A stretch of 64,000 nt of DNA from an uncultured Prevotellaceae bacterium (GTDB taxonomy: Bacteria; Bacteroidota; Bacteroidia; Bacteroidales; Bacteroidaceae). The notes under the pieces are model-generated. The model searched no databases. It saw only the letters and a program-made list of their open reading frames with translations, and was not told the origin of the DNA. Location of the stretch: contig CACYKX010000001.1 in assembly GCA_902775075.1 (NCBI GenBank), positions 1 to 64,000 on the forward strand, in the 5' to 3' direction. Numbering within the stretch: the first letter of the stretch is position 1; each line of letters starts with the position of its first letter. Positions 1-7,677 of the stretch are shown piece by piece. A program made the translations under genes and the position numbers.

Positions 1-87
1 GGAATCTCTGTAGGAGATGAATTGGAATATACTGATGAGGTAACGTTAGGTCGCTCTATCTTGAATCGTACACCTTTTGGAAAATAA
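1..87 (+). CDS. C-terminal end of an unidentified protein (partial)
   Basis: An open frame enters from the window edge and runs 28 codons to a TAA; its last residues are ILNRTPFGK. Its stop is only 10 bases before the next start, so the two are probably cotranscribed. The residues do not let me name a family. The upstream part lies outside the window. Confidence 0.55.
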   Translation, partial: GISVGDELEYTDEVTLGRSILNRTPFGK

Positions 88-97
88 AATTTGATAT

Positions 98-535
98 ATG
101 ATGAAACAGGTACAACGTATGTTGATGATCAGTTTTCTGGTCTATATTCTCTTTGGAATCTTACTCGTAGTGTTTTTCGAGATGAATTGGGTTCCGGATC
201 AAATTCTTGATAATAGTCTGACGGGGACTGGATGTTTCCTTGTTCAGATTTTGATGCAGTTGATTACAATATGTGTTATTCCTGTAGCTTTGCGTCTATT
301 TAAGTTTAAGAGGATTCATGAATCCTTAATTAGTCAGCCGGAAAGGGCTTTGGCAAAATGGGCTGGTATTCGTATTCATATGTTGTGCTTGCCGATGGTT
401 CTCAATATCTTGTTCTATTATCTCACGTTGAGCGCAGGATTTGGATATATGGCAATAATTTTGTTTCTATGTCTTTTCTTTATCGCGCCTACGAAAGGTC
501 GTTGTGTCGCTGAGACTACTGACGAAGAGAGATGA
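98..535 (+). CDS. small integral membrane protein, unknown function
   Basis: A 145-residue protein made almost entirely of hydrophobic stretches. About four membrane helices can be seen, near residues 8-28, 45-65, 88-108 and 110-130, with short basic loops such as RLFKFKRIHE between them. There is no recognisable catalytic motif. Two Met codons are adjacent at the start, so initiation could be at either. The stop codon overlaps the start of the following glycosyltransferase by four bases (ATGA), which implies translational coupling and possibly a shared envelope role. I do not recognise a named family. Confidence 0.7.
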   Translation: MMKQVQRMLMISFLVYILFGILLVVFFEMNWVPDQILDNSLTGTGCFLVQILMQLITICVIPVALRLFKFKRIHESLISQPERALAKWAGIRIHMLCLPMVLNILFYYLTLSAGFGYMAIILFLCLFFIAPTKGRCVAETTDEER

Positions 536-1551
536 AACTCAGTGTTGTTATCGTAAATTATAACGTTAGGGTCTATTTAGATCAGTGTCTGCGATCGTTG
601 CAATGTTCTTTGCAAGGGGTAGATGCGGAAGTTATAGTTGTCGACAATCATTCTCGTGATGACAGTATAGAGTGGTTGCATAATTATTTCCCGTGGGTAA
701 AAGTAATAGCAAATCAGCATAATTTGGGTTTTGCTTGTGCTAATAATATGGCTATCAAAGAGAGTCGGGGTGAATATGTGTTGCTGCTCAATCCTGATAC
801 TGTCGTTGGTGATACTACGATTCACGAATGTCTTGATTTCTTAGCGTTACATCCTGATGCTGGAGCTTTGGGAGTGAGAATGCTGCATACGGATGGTACA
901 GATGCTCTTGAGTCGAGGAGGGGAGTTCCTTCACCGATGACCTCTTTCTATAAGATGGTTGGTTTGTGTGATAAATATCCTCATCATCCTCGTTTTGCCC
1001 ATTATTATATGTCGGGGATTTCTTGGGATAAACCGGCAAAGATAGAAATCGTGAGTGGTGCTTTTTGTATGTTGAGGAGGAGTGCTTTGGAGCAGGTGGG
1101 ACTGCTTGATGAAGATTTCTTTATGTATGGTGAGGATATAGATTTATCATATCGCTTATTGAAGGGTGGATGGCAGAATTATTATCTTCCGGCGTTGATC
1201 CTTCATTATAAAGGAGAGAGTACCCAGAAATCTAGTTTTCGCTATGTTCATGTGTTTTATGAAGCTATGCTTATTTTTTTACGTAAGCATTATCCGTCTT
1301 TGCGTTTCATATTTGTATTACCGGTAAGAACTATTATCTGTGTAAAGGCATTCTTTGTGTTATGTCAGATGATTCGTATTCGTATTCGGAAGAGTCTTGG
1401 TTTCAGAGTGTCTCTACCTGAAAGAAATGTGCGTACGCTTGAATTTGATGCGTCTGTCATAAGTTATGGCGATATGCTGCGTATGCTTAAAGATTCTGAT
1501 CATTTGCGTACGATTTCTATTAGATATGACGATTATACAATAGAGGGATAA
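532..1551 (+). CDS. family 2 glycosyltransferase (GT-A fold)
   Basis: A 339-residue GT2 enzyme of the rhamnosyltransferase-like group. It opens with the typical beta strand SVVIVNYN, followed by VIVVDNHSRDDS (nucleotide binding) and LLLNPDTVV around residues 84-92, where NPD is the DxD-like metal/sugar-nucleotide motif. Further on, FMYGEDIDLSYRL is the usual acceptor/catalytic ED motif. A hydrophobic segment near residues 260-285 may hold it to the inner membrane. Such enzymes transfer a sugar from a nucleotide donor during lipopolysaccharide, capsule or glycoprotein glycan assembly; donor and acceptor cannot be read from sequence. It overlaps the upstream membrane protein by four bases. Confidence 0.9.
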   Translation: MKLSVVIVNYNVRVYLDQCLRSLQCSLQGVDAEVIVVDNHSRDDSIEWLHNYFPWVKVIANQHNLGFACANNMAIKESRGEYVLLLNPDTVVGDTTIHECLDFLALHPDAGALGVRMLHTDGTDALESRRGVPSPMTSFYKMVGLCDKYPHHPRFAHYYMSGISWDKPAKIEIVSGAFCMLRRSALEQVGLLDEDFFMYGEDIDLSYRLLKGGWQNYYLPALILHYKGESTQKSSFRYVHVFYEAMLIFLRKHYPSLRFIFVLPVRTIICVKAFFVLCQMIRIRIRKSLGFRVSLPERNVRTLEFDASVISYGDMLRMLKDSDHLRTISIRYDDYTIEG

Positions 1552-1635
1552 TCATAGGTTCTATATTTGGGAGAACGTAATAGAAAAGAAATATGAACTT
1601 TGTTCTTGATACGTGAAAGGTAATGGTGTTGTTTA

Positions 1636-1672
1636 TAAAAACAAAAAACCTTCAAGAATAATCTTGAAGGTT
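1636..1672 (-). terminator. rho-independent terminator of the tRNA-Asp pair
   Basis: Read on the minus strand, AACCTTCAAGA and TCTTGAAGGTT form a perfect stem with a short loop, followed by a T-rich tract. It begins just after the downstream tRNA-Asp gene. Confidence 0.8.
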
Positions 1673-1674
1673 TG

Positions 1675-1748
1675 CGGTGCGTACGAGACTCGGACTCGTG
1701 ACCTCCTGCGTGACAGGCAGGCATTCTAACCAACTGAACTAACGCACC
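1675..1748 (-). tRNA. tRNA-Asp (GTC), copy 2
   Basis: The minus strand folds as a cloverleaf with acceptor stem GGTGCGT/ACGCACC, anticodon stem CCTGC/GCAGG and loop CTGTCAC, giving anticodon GTC. CCA is not encoded. The T loop reads TCCGAGT, so position 55 is C where U is nearly universal. It is identical to the adjacent copy and about 25 bases from it. Confidence 0.96.
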
Positions 1749-1773
1749 AGTTGTGCAATCTTGAACCTTTTGG

Positions 1774-1847
1774 CGGTGCGTACGAGACTCGGACTCGTGA
1801 CCTCCTGCGTGACAGGCAGGCATTCTAACCAACTGAACTAACGCACC
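1774..1847 (-). tRNA. tRNA-Asp (GTC), copy 1
   Basis: Identical over its whole length to the neighbouring tRNA-Asp, with anticodon loop CTGTCAC. It is the promoter-proximal member of a two-gene transcript. The C at position 55 in the T loop is shared by both copies. Confidence 0.96.
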
Positions 1848-1875
1848 AAAGTAGCATTGTTCTTAATTGCGAGTG

Positions 1876-1907
1876 CAAAGGTAAGCAATTTTATTTATAC
1901 TACCAAA
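1876..1907 (-). promoter_or_regulatory. tRNA-Asp promoter
   Basis: The minus strand carries TTTGGT, a 20-nt spacer and TACCTTTG, the Bacteroidota -33/-7 arrangement. The -7 box continues into GCACTCGCAATT, a sequence shared with the tRNA-Pro and tRNA-Cys promoters in this window. Confidence 0.85.
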
Positions 1908-1961
1908 TATTTCTCGTACTTTTTTCAATGTTTTTTTATTTTTCTTTGTGGTTAAAATAAT

Positions 1962-1992
1962 AAAGGGTTGTCTCATAATGCGGCAACCCTTT
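1962..1992 (-). terminator. gdhA terminator
   Basis: AAAGGGTTG and CAACCCTTT form a 9-bp stem 24 bases after the gdhA stop on the minus strand. The following sequence is AT-rich rather than a pure T run. Confidence 0.7.
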
Positions 1993-2016
1993 GTATATGA
2001 GATAGTTATTGCCTTT

Positions 2017-3354
2017 TTATACGATTCCTTGTGCCATCATTGCTTTTGCAACTTTTAGGAAGCCTGCTACGTTAGCACCCTTCACATAGTTGATATAGCC
2101 GTCAGGTTGTGTACCATATTTCACACAATTTTCGTGGATATCGTTCATGATAGCATGAAGTTTTTCGTCAACTTGTTCACGGCTCCACTTCAAACGTTCT
2201 GAATTCTGTGTCATCTCAAGACCTGAAACTGCCACACCACCAGCATTTGATGCCTTGCCTGGACAATAGAGAATCTTTGCGTCTTGGAAAACTTTTATAG
2301 CGGCAGGAACAGTTGGCATATTGGCACCTTCTGAAACTGCGATTACACCATTTGCAACAAGTGCTTTGGCTGCTTCTTCATTAATTTCGTTCTGTGTAGC
2401 ACATGGGGTGGCGATATCTGCCTTTTCGAACCAAGGCTTCTCGCCTTCGTGATATACTGCATTAGGGTATTCTTCTGCATATTCTTTAATACGACCACGC
2501 TCTACGTTCTTCAATTCCATGATATATGCGAGTTTCTTCTCGTCAATACCGTCTGGATCGTAGATGTATCCGTCTGAATCAGAACATGTCAATGGTTTAG
2601 CACCAAGTTGAAGTAATTTTTCGATGGTGTACTGGGCTACATTTCCTGCACCTGATACAAGAACTGTCTTGCCTTTTAGATTGTCACCACGTGTCTTCAA
2701 CATGTTCTCCAAGAAGTATACATTACCATAACCTGTAGCCTCAGGACGGATGAGAGAACCTCCGAATTCTTGTCCCTTACCTGTAAGTATTCCTTGGAAC
2801 TGATGGGTGAGCTTTTTGTACATACCGAACATGTAACCTACCTCACGGCCTCCTACACCGATATCACCTGCAGGAACATCCTCGTCTGGACCGATGTGGC
2901 GATATAGCTCGCTCATGAAAGCCTGACAGAAACGCATAACTTCAGCATCGCTCTTTCCGCGTGGAGAGAAGTCTGAACCACCTTTTGCACCACCCATAGG
3001 AAGTGTTGTCAAGGAGTTCTTGAATGTTTGCTCGAAAGCAAGAAACTTCAAGATAGAAAGATTTACTGATTTGTGATAACGGATACCACCTTTGTAAGGG
3101 CCAATAGCATTGTTGTGCTGAATGCGATAACCCATGTTGGTCTGAACATTACCTTTGTCATCGACCCATGATACACGGAATTCTATTACGCGGTCTGGAA
3201 TGCAAAGACGCTCGATAAGATTAGCTTTTTCAAACTCGGGATGCTTATTGTATTCATCTTCAATAGTACCGAGTACCTGACTTACGGCCTGAATATATTC
3301 AGGTTCGCCTGGAAATCTTGTTTTTAGTTTTTCTACAACTTCTGTTGCTTTCAT
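2017..3354 (-). CDS. gdhA: glutamate dehydrogenase (hexameric, probably NADP-specific)
   Basis: A 445-residue enzyme, the usual length for the hexameric class, reversibly converting 2-oxoglutarate and ammonium to glutamate in the cytosol. The substrate region contains PMGGAKGGSDF at residues 119-129, with the catalytic Lys at 124, and PAGDIGVGGREVGY, whose Asp163 matches the catalytic aspartate. The C-terminal half starts the nucleotide-binding fold with LVSGAGNVAQ near residues 231-240. The gene has its own promoter about 110 nt upstream and its own terminator, so it is probably monocistronic. It is likely a main ammonium-assimilation enzyme here; cofactor preference is inferred from family resemblance only. 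Confidence 0.96.
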   Translation of the reverse strand: MKATEVVEKLKTRFPGEPEYIQAVSQVLGTIEDEYNKHPEFEKANLIERLCIPDRVIEFRVSWVDDKGNVQTNMGYRIQHNNAIGPYKGGIRYHKSVNLSILKFLAFEQTFKNSLTTLPMGGAKGGSDFSPRGKSDAEVMRFCQAFMSELYRHIGPDEDVPAGDIGVGGREVGYMFGMYKKLTHQFQGILTGKGQEFGGSLIRPEATGYGNVYFLENMLKTRGDNLKGKTVLVSGAGNVAQYTIEKLLQLGAKPLTCSDSDGYIYDPDGIDEKKLAYIMELKNVERGRIKEYAEEYPNAVYHEGEKPWFEKADIATPCATQNEINEEAAKALVANGVIAVSEGANMPTVPAAIKVFQDAKILYCPGKASNAGGVAVSGLEMTQNSERLKWSREQVDEKLHAIMNDIHENCVKYGTQPDGYINYVKGANVAGFLKVAKAMMAQGIV

Positions 3355-3467
3355 AATTTCTTTTATTGGTTGGTTTAATAGTTTCTTAGTTTCTTAGAAT
3401 AGTAGGGTAAATGTATGTACTTCTTATGTGAATACTGTTTTTACCCTTTAATCTCTCTTTTCGATTG

Positions 3468-3498
3468 CAAATATAAAGGTTTTTATTTAAAATACAAA
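3468..3498 (-). promoter_or_regulatory. gdhA promoter
   Basis: On the minus strand TTTG is followed by a 19-nt spacer and TATATTTG, giving a leader of roughly 105-110 nt before the gdhA start. Confidence 0.75.
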
Positions 3499-3616
3499 CA
3501 AGAAGTAAGAAAAAGTGACGGAAAAATAGAAATAAGTTATTATCTATTGCATATTTTATCATTTAGTCACTTGTTCTGTTGTTGTTTTTCTTTCTATACC
3601 TTATTATATATGCAAA

Positions 3617-3649
3617 TCCCCTTCCACCCGGTAAGGGGTAGAAGGGGAC
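3617..3649 (-). terminator. possible terminator of the lon-tgt-permease-helicase operon
   Basis: CCCCTTC and GAAGGGG flank an inner CACCC/GGGGT pairing just after the helicase stop. There is no strong T run, so its strength is uncertain. Confidence 0.5.
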
Positions 3650-3655
3650 TTCGTC

Positions 3656-5263
3656 TTATTTCTTGAAACCGAATATCTTTTTGATGAACTTCTTAATTCC
3701 GCTTTCTTTTTTCTGTGGAGTAGCAGATGATAGCTTACGATTATCTTTTCGGTTTTGTTGATTCTGTCTTTTCTTATAATTGCCTTCAACATTTCCGCGA
3801 TGTCTCTTGTTTGCGCGGGTGTTGTCACCGTTAGACTGCTGGTTGTTGCGTCTCTTATTATAACGTGACTTCTGCTCGCTGTTGCTTGACTTACGGTTGT
3901 CGTTATGACGGCTATTTCTTTGTTCGCGATTCTCAGTTTGCTGGTCGTTGCTTTGTTTTCGTTCGTTGTTTGACTTCGACTGGTGTTCGCCATTTGAGTC
4001 GTTGCGTTTACGACGATTAGCTTGTTTCTTATCTTTGTGTGAGTTGCGATCACGATCCTGACGTCGACGGTCTTTGGCGCTCTTCTTGTTATGGACAGGG
4101 CGCTTTAGTTTGGTATATTCAGGACCTTCGCCGAGTCCTTCTGGTAATGCATTCTTTTCAACGTCTTTTTCTAAGAATTTCTCTATCTGCTGGAAATAGA
4201 ACATGTCTTCTTCGTTGACGAAGGTGATAGCTACACCATCGCGTTCTGCTCTTGCTGTACGACCAATGCGGTGAACATAATCTTCTGCATCATGAGGAAC
4301 GTCATAGTTAATGACCATTGTAATATCATCGATATCGATACCTCGTGAAACAATGTCTGTAGCAACGAGAACATCGTATTGCCCGCTCTTGAATTTAAAC
4401 ATTACTTCATCGCGTTGTACTTGATCAAGGTCACTATGCATCTCTCCGCAGTTTATCTTCATGCGCTGAAGGGCGCCTGTCACCTGCTTTACCTTCATCT
4501 TACTTCCACAGAAGATAATGACACGCTTTAAATCGCCTGCTTTGAAAATATCCTTGATAATACCCATCTTCTGAGTCTCATAGCATACGTATGCGCTCTG
4601 TTTGATTTTCTCTGCAGGTTTGCTGACTGCCAATTTGATTTCGACGGGATCTTTGAGTAAAGATTTTGCTAATTCCTCTATCTTCTTAGGCATAGTAGCA
4701 GAGAACATAATGGTATGACAAGTCTTAGGCAATTTCTTTGCAATCTTTATGATGTCATCAGCAAATCCCATGTCAAGCATACGGTCTGCTTCATCGAGTA
4801 CAAAGAAGCTGACTTTACTCATATCTACGTTACCCATACTAATATGACTGATCAGTCGTCCCGGAGTTGCTATTACAACATCAGCTCCAAGTCTTAAACT
4901 CTTTACCTCTTGGTCATATCTGTTACCATCGTTACCTCCATAAACAGCTACGCTACTTACACCATCCAAATAGTAGCCAAAACCTTGCATGGCTTGATCG
5001 ATTTGTTGGGCGAGTTCACGGGTAGGACTCATGATGACACAGTTGATAGCACCCTCTGGATAGTTTTCGTCATCGAGTTTACTAAGTATTGGGAGCAGAT
5101 ATGCTGCAGTTTTTCCTGTTCCGGTTTGTGCTACACCAAGCACATCGTTACCCTTCAAAATCTCAGGAATACACTTTTCCTGAACTGGGGTACACTCGTC
5201 AAAATGCATATCATATAGTGCATCGAGTACATTGTCGTTTAATTCTAAATCTTCAAATCTCAT
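3656..5263 (-). CDS. DEAD-box ATP-dependent RNA helicase, RhlE-like
   Basis: A 535-residue helicase with all core motifs in order: the Q-motif region at the N terminus, AQTGTGKT (Walker A, about residues 44-51), PTRELAQQ, VLDEADRMLDMGF (DEAD box), FSATMP, VATDIVSRGIDI and HRIGRTAR. The core ends near residue 385. About 150 residues follow that are very rich in Arg, Lys, Asn, Gln and Ser with repeated RN/NN patches, ending in KKFIKKIFGFKK; such tails usually bind structured RNA. Expected roles are ribosome assembly or RNA unwinding and decay. It is the last gene of the operon, 6 bases after the permease. Confidence 0.93.
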   Translation of the reverse strand: MRFEDLELNDNVLDALYDMHFDECTPVQEKCIPEILKGNDVLGVAQTGTGKTAAYLLPILSKLDDENYPEGAINCVIMSPTRELAQQIDQAMQGFGYYLDGVSSVAVYGGNDGNRYDQEVKSLRLGADVVIATPGRLISHISMGNVDMSKVSFFVLDEADRMLDMGFADDIIKIAKKLPKTCHTIMFSATMPKKIEELAKSLLKDPVEIKLAVSKPAEKIKQSAYVCYETQKMGIIKDIFKAGDLKRVIIFCGSKMKVKQVTGALQRMKINCGEMHSDLDQVQRDEVMFKFKSGQYDVLVATDIVSRGIDIDDITMVINYDVPHDAEDYVHRIGRTARAERDGVAITFVNEEDMFYFQQIEKFLEKDVEKNALPEGLGEGPEYTKLKRPVHNKKSAKDRRRQDRDRNSHKDKKQANRRKRNDSNGEHQSKSNNERKQSNDQQTENREQRNSRHNDNRKSSNSEQKSRYNKRRNNQQSNGDNTRANKRHRGNVEGNYKKRQNQQNRKDNRKLSSATPQKKESGIKKFIKKIFGFKK

Positions 5264-5269
5264 TTTTCA

Positions 5270-6550
5270 TTAATTTGGTGCCTGTCTATAACAGAAATAG
5301 GCAATGATTGCATATAATATATTAGGTGTCCATGCTGCCAACATTGGTGGAGCACCAGCATTGATGGCGAAAGTCGCCGATATGGTCTGTAACATGATGT
5401 AGATGAAACTCAAGGCCAGACCTAAACCTAGATAGAGCCCCATTCCTCCTTTCCTTTTTCGTGAAGACAATGATGCTCCGATAATTGTTAAGATAAAGGC
5501 TGCAAAGGAGGATGCTATGCGTTTGTGATATTCTACCTGATATCTCACAACGTTGCTCGAACCACGATTGATTTGCTTAGAGATATACTCTTTCAATTCG
5601 GGTGAAGTAAATGTCTCTTGTTGTCCTTTTGAGTAAACAAGGTCTGTTGGTTCCATTGTAATCATGGTGTCTTTTACTGCACCACTTGTTACTACTTCTT
5701 TCAAGCCTCGGAGCTGTCTGATTTTCCAATTCTGTGCCTTCCAATGATACTTACTGTCAGATATGGTATCGTATTGTACTTGCATGGCTGTCATGTGGCT
5801 AACCAATTTCTTATTCTCGAATTTATCGAGAGAAAAGCCATAACCGGTTTTGGTGTTATTGTCGTAATGCTGAATATAGGCTATCACACCTTTTTCTACC
5901 TGTAGCATTACATTTTCTGCTGCCGTATTCTTCTTGTTGTTTTTATATAGTGATTCAAAGTTTTGCTTTACGACAGTACCATGTGGGATGACATAGGCTG
6001 CTAGTACATACGATAGGATAGCAATGAAGCCACATGAAATCATGTACGGGCGCATCAATCGTTTAAACGAATTACCAGCGGCCAGCATAGCGATGATCTC
6101 AGAATTCCCCGCAAGTTTCGAGGTAAAGAATATTACCGCGATGAATACGAATAATGCAGAGAATAGATTGGCAAAATAAGGGATGAAATTAAGATAATAG
6201 TCAAATACAATAGCCTTCAGAGGGGCGTGATATTGTGTAAATTTCGCTAGATTTTCATTCACATCAAAGACGATAGATATCGAGATGATGAGCATTATCG
6301 AGAAGAAATATGTTCCGATAAACTTCTTGATGATGTACCAGTCAAGTCTGTGGATATATCTAAAGATGTTCAGATATTTTAAGACACGGATGAATCTCAG
6401 TTTATGAGCAATCCAACCACATATCTTATATAACCAAGCCAGATGCTCATGTCTCCATACCTTTTGCTTTTGGGCACGACGGCACCACGTTCTGCCAATG
6501 TGGTAGAGCTTATGATACTTCTTGATGTTATGAAAACTTTTTAATTGCAT
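5270..6550 (-). CDS. LptF/LptG family lipopolysaccharide export permease
   Basis: A 426-residue inner-membrane protein of the YjgP/YjgQ family. It has an N-terminal helix after DWYIIKKFIGTYFFSI, more helices near residues 125-150 and 170-195, a periplasmic beta-rich domain of about 150 residues, and three C-terminal helices. LAGNSEIIAMLAAG is the conserved cytosolic coupling-helix signature that contacts the LptB ATPase. An unusual basic N-terminal extension of about 65 residues precedes the first helix. Its start is favoured because the ATG overlaps the tgt stop as TAATG, but a later start cannot be excluded. Whether it is the F or G subunit is unclear. Confidence 0.88.
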   Translation of the reverse strand: MQLKSFHNIKKYHKLYHIGRTWCRRAQKQKVWRHEHLAWLYKICGWIAHKLRFIRVLKYLNIFRYIHRLDWYIIKKFIGTYFFSIMLIISISIVFDVNENLAKFTQYHAPLKAIVFDYYLNFIPYFANLFSALFVFIAVIFFTSKLAGNSEIIAMLAAGNSFKRLMRPYMISCGFIAILSYVLAAYVIPHGTVVKQNFESLYKNNKKNTAAENVMLQVEKGVIAYIQHYDNNTKTGYGFSLDKFENKKLVSHMTAMQVQYDTISDSKYHWKAQNWKIRQLRGLKEVVTSGAVKDTMITMEPTDLVYSKGQQETFTSPELKEYISKQINRGSSNVVRYQVEYHKRIASSFAAFILTIIGASLSSRKRKGGMGLYLGLGLALSFIYIMLQTISATFAINAGAPPMLAAWTPNILYAIIAYFCYRQAPN

Positions 6551-7677
6551 TATATTCTTTTACCTAATTGGTCGATAATGGAGTTTTTCCATGTTACGAA
6601 ATCGCCTTGCTCGATATGTTGACGAGCATCAGTTACAAGGCGAAGATAGAATGCCAAGTTATGGATACTAGCTATCTGCATAGCCAAAAGTTCCTGTGCT
6701 TTAAAGAGGTGATGTAGATAAGCCTTTGTATAAACCAAATCGGTTTCGCATCCATCCGGGTCGATAGGCGAGAAGTCCTTTTCCCATTTCTTATTGCGCA
6801 TGTTCATCGTACCATTATAGGTGAAGAGCATCGCATTACGTCCGTTACGTGTAGGCATTACGCAATCGAACATATCAACACCTCGTTCTATTGCTTCTAG
6901 AATATTCTGAGGGGTACCTACCCCCATCAAATATCGAGGTTTGTCTTTAGGGAGAATCTCGTTTACAACCTCTATCATTTCATACATTACCTCAGTAGGT
7001 TCACCCACAGCCAAACCACCAATAGCATTTCCGTCAGCACCTTTGTCTGCAATGAATTTGGCAGCTTCTCTTCTTAGGTCCTTGTATGTGCATCCCTGTA
7101 CGATAGGGAACAAACTCTGTTTGTATCCGTAAAGAGGTTCAGTCTCGTTGAATCTCTTGATACATCTGTCGAGCCAGCGTTGCGTCATACCAAGACTCTT
7201 CTTGGCATATTGATAATCACTCTGTCCAGGAGGGCATTCGTCAAAAGCCATCATGATATCGGCGCCGATGATTCTCTCAGTATCCATTACATTCTCAGGA
7301 GTGAAGAAATGTTTACTTCCATCGATATGTGAACGAAATTCGCATCCTTCCTCCTTTAACTTTCTGATACCAGTTAGAGAAAAGACCTGGAAGCCACCAG
7401 AGTCGGTGAGGATAGGGCGTTCCCATCCGTTGAAGCCATGCAGACCACCTGCTGCCTTTAAGGTATCGAGTCCTGGACGGAGATATAGATGATAAGTGTT
7501 TCCGAGAATAATTTGAGCTTTAACCTGTTCGCGTAACTCTCTGAAATGAACACCTTTTACGCTTCCACAAGTTCCCACAGGCATAAAGATCGGAGTCTTT
7601 ATCTGTCCGTGGTCTGTTGTGATGACACCTGTGCGGGCATCACTAGCATTGTCTGTATGTTGTAATTCGAATTTCAT
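6550..7677 (-). CDS. tgt: queuine/preQ1 tRNA-guanine transglycosylase
   Basis: A 375-residue enzyme, the standard bacterial length. It exchanges guanine-34 for the queuosine precursor preQ1 in GUN anticodons (Asp, Asn, His, Tyr tRNAs). LTDSGGFQVFSL holds the substrate-binding aspartate, MAFDECPP follows, and DCVMPTRNGRN with the catalytic aspartate is intact. The C-terminal zinc site is odd: where Escherichia coli has CxCxxC, this protein has DGCETDLVYT, so only one of three Cys ligands remains, while the later His in SIHNL is kept. It overlaps lon by four bases and the permease by one, so the genes are translationally coupled. Confidence 0.95.
   Translation of the reverse strand: MKFELQHTDNASDARTGVITTDHGQIKTPIFMPVGTCGSVKGVHFRELREQVKAQIILGNTYHLYLRPGLDTLKAAGGLHGFNGWERPILTDSGGFQVFSLTGIRKLKEEGCEFRSHIDGSKHFFTPENVMDTERIIGADIMMAFDECPPGQSDYQYAKKSLGMTQRWLDRCIKRFNETEPLYGYKQSLFPIVQGCTYKDLRREAAKFIADKGADGNAIGGLAVGEPTEVMYEMIEVVNEILPKDKPRYLMGVGTPQNILEAIERGVDMFDCVMPTRNGRNAMLFTYNGTMNMRNKKWEKDFSPIDPDGCETDLVYTKAYLHHLFKAQELLAMQIASIHNLAFYLRLVTDARQHIEQGDFVTWKNSIIDQLGKRI

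Larger units (their letters stand above)
3355..3655 (-). other. intergenic region between gdhA and the DEAD helicase gene
   Basis: This 301-base gap holds the gdhA leader and promoter and, at its far end, a hairpin after the helicase gene. I see no small gene with a convincing start in it. Confidence 0.6.

Noticed and set aside
1533..1832. Open frame on the minus strand over both tRNA-Asp genes, with a repeated MVRMPACHAGG-like segment
   Set aside because: The repeat is just the translation of two identical tRNA genes; a well-known false protein.
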